Part shown: positions 1 to 5,899 of the stretch, piece after piece
Position numbering within the stretch: position 1 is the stretch's first letter
Layout of the letters: the number at the start of each line of letters is the position of its first letter
DNA from: JBFMAE01 sp040756085
GTDB taxonomy: Bacteria > Desulfobacterota > BSN033 > UBA1163
Reading direction: 5' to 3'
Length of the DNA stretch: 9,267 nucleotides
Assembly (NCBI GenBank): GCA_040756085.1
Contig: JBFMAE010000057.1
Coordinates: 1-9,267, forward strand
Notes under the pieces: generated by a model
The model's database searches: none
Told to the model about the DNA's origin: nothing
Seen by the model: only the letters and a program-made list of their open reading frames with translations
Program-made: the position numbers and the translations under genes

Positions 1-485
1 ATCCTTTCTTGCCCGAAGGGCGATCAGATATTCCTCCTGAGTGGAAACCAGCTCTGGACTGGAGATAGTCAAAAGGGGTTCCCCTTGCTTGACAAATCTT
101 CCCGTGAAATCAACATAGAGGTCTTCGATCCATCCTCCGAATTTTGGTGTCACGGTGACGATTGTCCTTTCATCATAATCGACCCTTCCCACTGTACGAA
201 TGATTTTCTCAAGGGGTTTCATTCCAACCGCTCCAATTTTGACTCCGATCAGTTGCTGCCGCTCTGGTGTAATCTGCACTGTTCCAGGAGTCACTTCCTG
301 CATCTTTCCTTCCTTCTGGATCAACTCCATGGTCAGCCCTTTCATGTCGAGGTCTTCTGTCTTTTTCGCCTCCTGTTTCACTCCCGGCTCATGTTCTTTA
401 TGGGCAATGGTCTCTTTACCCTCTCCACATCCATAGAGCAATCCCGGTAGGGCTAAAAAAGTATAAGAACAATCGATCGCTTCAT
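1..485 (-). CDS. CusB/CzcB-like RND efflux periplasmic adaptor, N-terminal part, frameshifted in the signal peptide
   Basis: This is the N-terminal part of a membrane-fusion (HlyD/CusB-type) adaptor that would link an inner-membrane RND pump to the TolC-type channel encoded just upstream. The gene runs off the left edge. The frame ending at base 1 reads VTPGTVQITPERQQLIGVKI, then GRVDYDE, TPKFGGWIEDLYV, GEPLLTISSPELVSTQEEYL, typical of heavy-metal adaptors. The best start is the ATG at 485-483, overlapping the upstream stop as ATGA and preceded by a GGAAGGGAG ribosome site. That frame reads MKRSIVLILF and hits TAG at 455-453. One extra T in the T6 run (455-460) would give MKRSIVLILFLALPGLLYGC, a complete lipoprotein signal with its lipobox Cys at 429-427. 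So the gene as given is frameshifted: a real mutation, a slippage site or an assembly error. The metal specificity cannot be told from this part. Confidence 0.8.
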
Positions 486-1780
486 CTCCCTTCCCCCTTT
501 TGAAAGAACTGTGTTCCGATAATGGCTTCTAAACTGGAAATGTTCTTTTCGTATTCGGTTAATGCCTGCTGATACTCCAGTTCGTATTTGTAGAGTATCA
601 TCTGACTATCCAAGAGAGTCATAAAATCGGCCTTATTCACCCTGTAGGCACTCAGGGCGGAGCTTACCTGAAGGCCGGCCTGGGGGATGATGCCTGTCTT
701 ATAAAGTTCCAGCTGCCTTTCCACCCGCTGGATCATGGAAGTCATATCGGTTATCATAAACAGGATCTCATTTCTCATTGCTCGGTACTGAGCCTCGAAG
801 GTCTGGATTTCGGCCTTTGCTTCCGCTACTTTCCGGTCCTGTTTCGACTTGTAGAAGATAGGAATATTAACCTCCACCATTCCGGTGAGCATATCCCGCC
901 GTTTCATATCCGGTCCATTATCCCTCTGACCATAGGTAAACTTGAAGGTAAAGTCGGGATAATATTCCCTCCTGGCAAGGGCATAGGCCTTCTCCTTTGC
1001 CTCGATCATCTTCTTCATCCCCTTCAGATTCGGGTTCGTCTCGATGGCCATCTTTTGAAGCTCTTCAATGGCGTAGGGAAATTTTTTGAAAGTCACTTCT
1101 TCTGGTTTGCCCATGGACATCTCAGGAAATCGGTTCAGAAGTGTATTCAATTTTGCCTCCAATGTTCTTTTTCTCTGGCCCAGCATGATCAACTCATCCA
1201 CCATTCTGGAAACCCCCACATGGGCCTTGAGCACATCCTGCTGTATCCCCATCCCCACGGCGTATTGAGTCTCAGCAATCTTTACAAAATTCTCAATGAT
1301 CTCTTTATTTCTCTGGGTGATCTCAGTGGACCGATAGTTATAAGAAAGTTCATAGTAAGCGGTCTTCACTTCTTTAATAATTCGATTCACCTTCTCCTGA
1401 ATCTCTGTGAAGACGGCATCCGCCTCCTTCTCAGCCATCTCCCGCATCAGGGGCCTTTTCCCGGGGAACGGAAATCTCTGGGAGATCGAGAGCTCCTTCA
1501 TCGTCATATCCTCGTCTCTGAAACTGAACTTGGTGGGAAGGCTGATGATTCCGAAACCGAACATCGGGTCTTCCAGAGCAGAGGCCTGCGGCACCTTCTC
1601 CTTCAAGACTTCCCATCTTTTCTTGACGGACAGGATTTCCGGATTTTTCTGGAATGCCTCTTCAATCAACCGATCCAGGTTCAACCCCTCTTTTTCTGAT
1701 TGGGCAAAAGAGGAGAAAGGCATCATCATGAGGAGACAGAAAAAAATCACTTTGGGTAAACGAAATAGCCTCAATACCAT
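482..1780 (-). CDS. TolC-family outer membrane efflux protein (CusC-like)
   Basis: Outer-membrane channel of a tripartite efflux system, 432 residues. It begins MVLRLFRLPKVIFFCLL and continues to an apparent signal peptidase I site at SFA-Q near residue 27. Unlike CusC there is no lipobox Cys. The remainder has the two similar long alpha-helical coiled halves of the TolC fold (about residues 35-235 and 240-430), with family-like motifs such as RFPFPGKR, the helix around GIQQDVLKAHV and a closing helix near the C-terminus (ALTEYEKNISSLEAI). I chose this start rather than an ATG at 1873 because a strong ribosome site, GAAGGTGATCC, lies just upstream and the signal peptide begins cleanly. The stop overlaps the start of the adaptor gene by 4 bases (ATGA), indicating translational coupling. 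No RND pump gene lies in the window; it is expected past the left edge. Confidence 0.93.
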   Translation of the reverse strand: MVLRLFRLPKVIFFCLLMMMPFSSFAQSEKEGLNLDRLIEEAFQKNPEILSVKKRWEVLKEKVPQASALEDPMFGFGIISLPTKFSFRDEDMTMKELSISQRFPFPGKRPLMREMAEKEADAVFTEIQEKVNRIIKEVKTAYYELSYNYRSTEITQRNKEIIENFVKIAETQYAVGMGIQQDVLKAHVGVSRMVDELIMLGQRKRTLEAKLNTLLNRFPEMSMGKPEEVTFKKFPYAIEELQKMAIETNPNLKGMKKMIEAKEKAYALARREYYPDFTFKFTYGQRDNGPDMKRRDMLTGMVEVNIPIFYKSKQDRKVAEAKAEIQTFEAQYRAMRNEILFMITDMTSMIQRVERQLELYKTGIIPQAGLQVSSALSAYRVNKADFMTLLDSQMILYKYELEYQQALTEYEKNISSLEAIIGTQFFQKGEGR

Positions 1781-1940
1781 TGGATCACCTTCTTTCTGGT
1801 CGGGATGTGTTCCGTGACCCTGAAATTTGATTATTTCTACAGCAAAAATGGTATTAATAATCAAAATTATCAAAAGCCCTTTAATTTATAAGGTTTATGA
1901 TTATGTATTTTTTTCGACCCTTTTTGTCTAAAATAAATAC

Positions 1941-2037
1941 AAAAAGCTCTTGGCCTTTTGGGCTAAACCTTAAGGGGGGGTGAAGGCTTTACCAAATCGG
2001 ACCCAATTTCCATCAGGTCCTTGGCCAAGAGCTTTTT
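1941..2037. repeat. 97-bp element bounded by perfect 15-bp inverted repeats
   Basis: AAAAAGCTCTTGGCC at 1941-1955 is the exact reverse complement of GGCCAAGAGCTTTTT at 2023-2037. Inside are a second dyad, GGACC (1999-2003) with GGTCC (2016-2020), the palindrome CCTTAAGG (1968-1975), and the longer of two copies of a duplicated motif (1962-1990). Each arm ends in T5 when read outward, so a folded transcript from either strand would resemble a terminator with a branched top. No convincing target-site duplication is visible. It could be a degenerate miniature mobile element, a bidirectional terminator or a structured leader of the TolC-family gene. Confidence 0.6.
1962..1990 (-). promoter_or_regulatory. 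Duplicated G/C-tract dyad motif, copy A
   Basis: On the plus strand it reads GCTAAACCTT, AAGGGGGGGTG, AAGGCTTT. A near copy with a shorter G tract lies at 2500-2526. The arms TAAA-CCTT and AAGG-C-TTTA pair around the G-rich centre. In the direction of transcription it is a C-rich loop closed by an A/T and C/G stem, about 180 bases ahead of the TolC-family start. The CCTT-N11-AAGG dyad resembles operators of copper-type MerR regulators, but I see no matching -35/-10 pair. A role in controlling the efflux genes is inference. Confidence 0.4.
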
Positions 2038-2184
2038 ATCTAATTTCCTAATATTTTCAACAAGTCAGTTAATTCATGCTAAGGATTAGGAAACAGAAGC
2101 TCTTTTCTAAATCCTAAAATGTTTACTTATTTTATCAGCAATTCTTATGCCAATATTTTTTCTGTCTTTTATCCTCCTTTAACT

Positions 2185-2457
2185 TTACAAAAGATTTTCA
2201 GGAGGATGGAAGACGTCAGAAACTAAAATTTCAAAAAATAGCGATAAAGGAGAGATGACCAGTTTTCCAATCAGAGAAGGTGGCAATAAATTTAAAACAA
2301 TTATGTTAAGAAAAATAGGACAGTCGAAGGCGTGTACACAATTCCATCTCGTTTCGGTGTGATGGCTCTCCCCCGAACACGAATCCATATGAATCGGAGG
2401 AAGGTATGCCATGAAAAGTCCTAAGATGGTAAAAGCTCCAATGAGTTTTAAGAACAT
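2185..2457 (-). CDS. Small Cys/His-rich two-helix membrane protein, unknown function
   Basis: A 90-residue protein I do not recognise, starting MFLKLIGAFTILGLF. Residues 2-20 form a hydrophobic helix that is either a signal anchor or a membrane segment. An extracytoplasmic-looking loop follows, rich in possible metal ligands: HMDSCSGESHH at about 23-33, then a Cys, a His and another Cys (NCVHAFDC at about 38-45). A second hydrophobic stretch covers about 48-80, and the chain ends DVFHPPENLL. The start at 2457 is chosen because the hydrophobic segment begins there; the ribosome site is weak (GAGAAAAG), and an ATG at 2496 would add 13 residues. It lies 74 bases after the cysteine synthase gene and ahead of efflux genes on the same strand. 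A role in metal handling or as an accessory of the pump is plausible but unproven. Confidence 0.6.
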   Translation of the reverse strand: MFLKLIGAFTILGLFMAYLPPIHMDSCSGESHHTETRWNCVHAFDCPIFLNIIVLNLLPPSLIGKLVISPLSLFFEILVSDVFHPPENLL

Positions 2458-2499
2458 GATCTTTTCTCTTTCATTAGAGGAATGGCTCTCAGTCAAACC

Positions 2500-2526
2500 G
2501 CTAAACCTTTAGGGGGTTAAGGCTTA
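2500..2526 (-). promoter_or_regulatory. Duplicated G/C-tract dyad motif, copy B
   Basis: On the plus strand it reads GCTAAACCTTT, AGGGGG, TTAAGGCTTA, a near copy of 1962-1990 but with CCTT and AAGG 9 rather than 11 bases apart. It lies in the 74-base gap between the cysteine synthase stop and the small membrane protein start, about 43 bases before that start. Both copies thus sit in probable 5' leaders of the small-protein and TolC-family genes, in the same orientation. Confidence 0.4.
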
Positions 2527-2531
2527 TGCTG

Positions 2532-3515
2532 TCATTGTTCAACCAAGAGCCGTTCTCCTAATCTCGACATGAAAGCCATGCTAAAATAACGATCTCCTCC
2601 ATCAGGGAAAATGGTGATAATCGATCCTCTCTCTATTGACTCTGCGAGTTTCATGGAAGCCCAGAGGGCTGCCCCAGAAGAAGGGCCGACTAGAAGACCC
2701 TCTTCCTTTGCTAAGCGAATGACCATCTCATACGCATCTTCCGTCTTAACAAAGAATGTGCCATCCAAAAATGAATCGTTGTAAATCTCCGGACGGATGG
2801 CCGTTTCAATATGCTTCAAACCTTCGATGCCATGGAACCCATAGTCCGGTTGAACACCAAAGATCTTGATATCAGGATTGTACTCTTTCAACCTCCTCCC
2901 TGTCCCGATCAACGTTCCACCGGTACCAACCCCTGCGACAAAATGGGTGATTTTTCCTCTGCTCTGGCCGAGAATCTCCATCCCTGTTGTCTCATAATGA
3001 GCCTCCCAGTTTGAGGGATTGTTATACTGATCTCCCTTAAAGTAACGATGGGGATCTGCCTCATAAATTCTCTTTGCCTCAAGAAGAGCTCCATCCGAAC
3101 CCAGCAAGGGATCCGTAAAAATCATTTTTGCTCCATAGGCATCGAGTGTCTTTTTCCTTTCCTCGCTCACATTGGCAGGGACGACCATTTCCACTTTATA
3201 CCCTTTGATCGCCCCGATCATGGCATAGGCAATCCCTGTATTGCCTGAGGTGGAGTCTAAGATGATCTTATCCCGGGTTAACAAACCTGATCGTTCTCCA
3301 TCTTCGATGATCCTCAAGGCCGCCCGATCCTTGACAGAGCCACTAGGATTGAGCCATTCTGCTTTTGCAAATAACTGAACACCTTTGAGGTGTCTTGCCA
3401 TCCGACGGATCTGGATCAGGGGTGTATTTCCGATAAAGAGGAGAAGGGAAGAATGGCTCTCTCTTCTCAAGCCTTTTCGATCATCTAACACGTCTCTTAC
3501 TCGAAGAACTTCCAT
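2532..3515 (-). CDS. cysM: PLP-dependent cysteine synthase, CysM/CysK type
   Basis: Makes cysteine by replacing the beta-substituent of an activated serine (O-acetylserine or O-phosphoserine) with sulfur, in the cytoplasm. At 327 residues it is normal to slightly long for the family. Visible signature parts are NTPLIQI at 30-36, SGSVKDR at 58-64 with PLP lysine K62, the substrate loop TSGNTG at 89-94, the phosphate-binding GTGGT at 197-201, PSSGA at 278-282 that contacts the pyridine ring, and FPDGGDRY at 303-310. An AGGA ribosome site precedes the start. The gene ends the sulfur operon, after the JAMM protease gene. As in the mycobacterial CysO-CysM-Mec system, the likely sulfur donor is the thiocarboxylated carrier encoded upstream rather than free sulfide; that is inferred from context. 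The preferred serine derivative cannot be read from the sequence with confidence. Confidence 0.93.
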   Translation of the reverse strand: MEVLRVRDVLDDRKGLRRESHSSLLLFIGNTPLIQIRRMARHLKGVQLFAKAEWLNPSGSVKDRAALRIIEDGERSGLLTRDKIILDSTSGNTGIAYAMIGAIKGYKVEMVVPANVSEERKKTLDAYGAKMIFTDPLLGSDGALLEAKRIYEADPHRYFKGDQYNNPSNWEAHYETTGMEILGQSRGKITHFVAGVGTGGTLIGTGRRLKEYNPDIKIFGVQPDYGFHGIEGLKHIETAIRPEIYNDSFLDGTFFVKTEDAYEMVIRLAKEEGLLVGPSSGAALWASMKLAESIERGSIITIFPDGGDRYFSMAFMSRLGERLLVEQ

Positions 3516-3532
3516 TATCGTTCCTAACTCTT

Positions 3533-3598
3533 ATTTTAAATTTCAGATTTTAGATTTCAGATTTAAAATCTATAATCTGCCATCTGCTATCTGCAATC
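3533..3598. repeat. Heptanucleotide tandem repeat between mec and cysM
   Basis: On the plus strand the gap is an unbroken period-7 array: ATTTTAA, ATTTCAG, ATTTTAG, ATTTCAG, ATTTAAA, ATCTATA, ATCTGCC, ATCTGCT, ATCTGCA, then ATC. The nine units fall into two subtypes, ATTTYAG towards cysM and ATCTGCN towards mec. The last bases form part of the mec stop codon. It nearly fills the 81-base spacer, leaving room only for the cysM ribosome site. This is a short tandemly repeated sequence of the kind that varies in copy number between strains. Confidence 0.8.
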
Positions 3599-3998
3599 AA
3601 GGAATGACCTCAATCTCTTCGAGATAGATCGCCTCTTTCCCAATCCGGAAGGCTTTCATCACCGGGTTTTTCTCTTCCTTCAATGAGATGATAATGGATG
3701 AGACTTCGGAATAGAAAGTCATCTTCACATCGGTCTCTGATGGAAATGGGATGGTATGGGGATGGGAGTGATAGATGGCGATCATCTCCATCGATTTCTT
3801 CTCCATCTCCTCGAATATCTTCAACTGCTCTCGAGGTGACATAGAATATAGATTAGAACTCTCTTCTATGTTCTGAAGTTCATAGGCCTTCTGAACAGTC
3901 TTCTCCTTCCCGCTCAGGATTCCACAGCATTCCAGCGGCCACTCCTTCTGAGCATGTTCGACCATCCTTTGATAAATTGATTTGGGAATTCGAACCAT
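3597..3998 (-). CDS. mec: JAMM/MPN+ zinc metalloprotease, Mec-like
   Basis: A stand-alone JAMM (MPN+) metalloprotease of 133 residues, the usual size for bacterial Mec proteins. The zinc site is complete: E23 in PLECCG, H77 and H79 in YHSHPH, S87 and D90 in PSETD, following the pattern HxH-x7-SxxD. Mycobacterial Mec cuts the amide bond between the sulfur-carrier CysO and newly made cysteine; a related enzyme, QbsD, trims extra residues from a carrier's C-terminus. Both jobs are plausible here, since the carrier has an internal Gly-Gly. The start at 3998 is chosen because it has GAGG 8 bases upstream, gives the standard N-terminus (MVRIPKSIY) and leaves 25 bases after the activating enzyme's TAG. 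An ATG at 4016 is possible. One at 4076 is unlikely, because it overlaps the end of the previous gene. Confidence 0.92.
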   Translation of the reverse strand: MVRIPKSIYQRMVEHAQKEWPLECCGILSGKEKTVQKAYELQNIEESSNLYSMSPREQLKIFEEMEKKSMEMIAIYHSHPHTIPFPSETDVKMTFYSEVSSIIISLKEEKNPVMKAFRIGKEAIYLEEIEVIP

Positions 3999-4023
3999 CG
4001 ACATCGCCTCAGTCATCTCCAAA

Positions 4024-5226
4024 CTATGCAACTGATGAACCCATCGACTCCAAACTGCACAACTCTTGATGATCAATTAAACTTTTTATCTTAGGCTCTT
4101 TATTGCAGAGAGGGCACGATGGGTTTTTTCTAACTACAAATGATCTGAATTCCGAGTCTAAGGACTGGTAAACCAAAAATTGACCGATAAGAGGTCTTCC
4201 TTTTTTTAAGATGAGCTTAATAGCCTCTGTTGCCTGAAGTAATCCGATTTGCCCGGGTACAACTCCCAGGACACCTACCTGGTCTCAGCTTGGTACCAAT
4301 CCTGGTGGTGGAGGCTCAGGAAACAGACAACGTAAGCAGGGACCTCCTTCTTTTGGGAAGAAAACGCTTGTTTGCCCTTCAAATTTAAAAACGCCTCCGT
4401 AAAGATAAGGTTTCTCTGTGAAAAAACACGCATCATTGACAAGATACTTCGTCGGGAAGTTGTCCGATCCATCGATAATGATATCGTAGTCTCGAAAAAT
4501 ATCGATGGCATTCTGATGGGTCAATCGTTCCTGGTAGGTCACAACCTTAACATCAGGATTAATTCGGCTAATGGCCTCTTTGGCCGATTCGGTCTTTGGC
4601 CTTCCTACATCCGAAGTGCTGTGTAAGATCTGTCTTTGGAGATTGGTTAAATCCACTCTGTCAGAATCAATGATTCCCAATGTCCCCACCCCTGCAGCCG
4701 CAAGATAAAGACCGGCTGGACAACCCAAGCCTCCTGCTCCGACTAAAAGGACTTTAGCCTTCATCAGTCGAACCTGTCCATTCTTTCCAACCTCTTTGAG
4801 GAGAATATTCCGACTATAGCGGGTGAGTTGATCCCGGGTCAATTCGGAATCGGTCACCACCTCATAACCTGCAGCCTCCCATCCTTCAATCCCTTTGGCC
4901 ATGGAGAAGACATTTGTATAACCCATCTTTTTTAAAAACTTAACAGCAGCAAGGGACCGGATTCCAACTGCACAATAAATGATTACAGGAACATCTTTTT
5001 CGGGCAGAAGGACCTCAGCTTTCTCATCCAATTCATCCATTGGAATAAAGATATCTCCTTTGATATAACCCAGCGTTCTTTCCTCCTCTTCTCGAATATC
5101 GAGGAGAACGATTCGATCCCCATTTTGAATGAATCGATGAGTTTCTTCGATCGTGATTTCGGAGGCATCTTGATTTATCATTAACCACTCTTTGAAGGAT
5201 TTAATCTTACCGGATGTTTCCACCAT
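4024..5226 (-). CDS. moeB: Rhodanese-MoeB/ThiF sulfur-carrier activating enzyme, probable selenoprotein with in-frame UGA at residue 314
   Basis: An E1-like enzyme that adenylates the C-terminal glycine of the sulfur carrier and helps convert it to a thiocarboxylate. An N-terminal rhodanese domain (about 20-125) has its persulfide Cys at C85 (YCAVGIRS). The adenylation domain follows (about 127-390), with GAGGLG at 163-168, NLQRQ at 195-199 and DGSDNF at 252-257. A zinc-binding Cys set is present: C297/C300 and C371/C374. The TGA at 4287-4285 falls at residue 314, where relatives read PGLVPSC. The frame then continues DQVGVLGVVPGQIG, LQATEAIKLIL, CPLC and LIDHQELC to TAG at 4026-4024, giving 400 residues. 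That Cys matches ThiF Cys184 of E. coli, which bonds covalently to its carrier. A SECIS-like hairpin follows the codon. Read without selenocysteine, the protein would stop at 313 and lose half its zinc site. The alternative is a recent nonsense mutation or a sequencing error. Confidence 0.85.
4252..4287 (-). promoter_or_regulatory. Candidate bacterial SECIS element after the in-frame UGA
   Basis: Downstream of the UGA (4287-4285) come 14 bases, then the stem CCUGGG (4270-4265), a 7-base loop AGUUGUA (4264-4258) and the pairing arm CCCGGG (4257-4252): six pairs including one U-G. The loop begins 21 bases after the UGA and has G as its second base. Bacterial SECIS models place an apical loop about 16-37 bases after the codon, with a G in the first two loop positions, so both rules are met. 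A competing smaller hairpin, CCAGG (4282-4278) with CCUGG (4270-4266), is also possible. Confidence 0.65.
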
Positions 5227-5275
5227 CTTCTCGTACTCCCATTATTTTTTATCATCCTTAGAGGGAAGCATTTCT

Positions 5276-5791
5276 CTACTCAATGACGTCCCTCTCTACT
5301 GGCTCAACTGTTACTCCAATCTCATTCAAATAATCGAGGGCTTTTAAATATTCCTCTTCCTCGCCATCGATCTCTAAAGTCACCCAACCCACATTCTCTG
5401 AGACATTTGCACTGCGGATATTTGTAACCAACCTAAATCGGTGACCAATATTATAGATGACTGGCTCTTTGATGAGTTTCGGTGGAAAGGTAAGTGTCAC
5501 CCTTCTTTTGAGAGAAGATCCTCCTGCGATGGCAGGGATGATGGAGATCTGATCCCCTTCTTTAACAGGAGTCTCCAAATTCTGGATAAACCGGATATCT
5601 TCATCATTCACATAGATGTTGATAAATCGCCTCACCTCACCCAGTTCATCCCGAAGCCTCTCTTTCAGTCCAGGGTAGGTCTCTGTAAGCCATTGAATTA
5701 CTTCTCCGACCGTTCTTCCTTTTGCCTTGATGACATCCTGCTCTCCTGCCAACTTCTTCAATGGGGTAGGTATTCGAACATGAACTTCCAT
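5276..5791 (-). CDS. MoaD/CysO-like sulfur carrier fused to a NIL domain
   Basis: Residues 1-91 are a ubiquitin-fold sulfur carrier (MoaD/ThiS/CysO family): VRIPTPLKKLAGE at the start, INIYVNDEDIRF in the middle, GDQISIIPAIAGG at 79-91. The terminal Gly-Gly of this family normally ends the protein and is activated by the E1-like enzyme encoded next. Here it sits at 90-91 and is followed by SSLKRR and a second domain (about 95-171) that matches the NIL ligand-binding domain of methionine transporter ATPases (NIRSANVSENVGWVTLEIDG). Without cleavage after Gly91 the carrier cannot be adenylated in the usual way; the JAMM protease two genes on is the natural candidate. A strong ribosome site (AGGGAGGAAGAG) precedes the start. 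The fusion could be an autoinhibited precursor, or a carrier whose processing responds to a bound amino acid. Domain calls are confident; the mechanism is inferred. Confidence 0.88.
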   Translation of the reverse strand: MEVHVRIPTPLKKLAGEQDVIKAKGRTVGEVIQWLTETYPGLKERLRDELGEVRRFINIYVNDEDIRFIQNLETPVKEGDQISIIPAIAGGSSLKRRVTLTFPPKLIKEPVIYNIGHRFRLVTNIRSANVSENVGWVTLEIDGEEEEYLKALDYLNEIGVTVEPVERDVIE

Positions 5792-5807
5792 CTCTTCCTC
5801 CCTTTTA

Positions 5808-5891
5808 CCCCGTTAGAAAGCATCAGCTCCTTATTACCTGCCTGCGGTAGGCAGGAGGAGCGGGGTTAAAGTCCCGCCCTTTCTAACAGGG
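5808..5891. repeat. 84-bp MITE/REP-like palindromic element between thrC and the carrier gene
   Basis: The ends are near-perfect 13-bp inverted repeats, CCCCGTTAGAAAG (5808-5820) and CTTTCTAACAGGG (5879-5891), with one mismatch. They are flanked on both sides by TTTA (5804-5807 and 5892-5895), a possible target-site duplication. Inside is a strong hairpin: GCTCCT (5826-5831) and CCTGCCT (5837-5843) pair with AGGCAGG (5849-5855) and AGGAGC (5856-5861). A second stem is GCGGG (5860-5864) with CCCGC (5873-5877). The transcript would fold as a three-way junction. It begins 8 bases after the thrC stop and ends 16 bases before the carrier start, so the operon tolerates it; it could also trim or partly end the message. 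Confidence 0.75.
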
Positions 5892-5899
5892 TTTAATCA

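Larger units (their letters stand above)
1781..2184. other. 404-bp AT-rich intergenic region holding repeats
   Basis: No convincing gene is visible between the small membrane protein gene and the TolC-family gene. The region holds the 97-bp inverted-repeat element (1941-2037) with a copy of a duplicated motif inside it, and a small imperfect hairpin (2082-2089 with 2108-2115, AGGATTAG against CTAAATCCT). The stretch 1781-1873 is open in the TolC frame but looks non-coding, since the signal peptide starts downstream. A weak promoter for the TolC-family gene may lie at about 1896-1930 on the minus strand (TAGACA, 17 bases, TACATA), but I would not rely on it. Confidence 0.5.

Noticed and set aside
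1055..1699. A 214-codon plus-strand open frame
   Set aside because: It lies wholly opposite the TolC-family gene, has no recognisable protein features and is a shadow of that gene's codon pattern. The other plus-strand frames in the window are the same.
1781..1873. Extended start of the TolC-family protein at 1873
   Set aside because: It would put 31 residues ahead of a normal signal peptide; the ATG at 1780 has a strong ribosome site and begins the signal directly.
1962..1990. A definite copper-type MerR operator and promoter
   Set aside because: The CCTT-N11-AAGG dyad fits, but there is no -35 and -10 pair at 19-20 bases around it, and the second copy has a 9-base centre.
2480..3462. Repeated 11-mer GAATGGCTCTC at 2480-2490 and 3452-3462
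   Set aside because: An 11-base match is expected several times by chance in a window of this length; flanking bases do not match.
3999..4076. An N-terminal extension of the JAMM protease starting at 4076
   Set aside because: These codons overlap the end of the activating enzyme in another frame, do not look like a JAMM N-terminus and lack a ribosome site. The start at 3998 fits better.
4285..5226. A 313-residue activating enzyme ending at the TGA as a complete gene
   Set aside because: It would lack half of the zinc site and the conserved end of the fold, and clear family sequence continues in frame to TAG at 4024. The longer reading is preferred.
5499..5524. The codons for Gly-Gly (within GCAGGAGGATC) as a ribosome site for separate translation of the NIL domain
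   Set aside because: The nearest usable start, a GTG, is about 19 bases away, and no ATG lies in the linker. The sequence is explained by coding for Gly-Gly-Ser.
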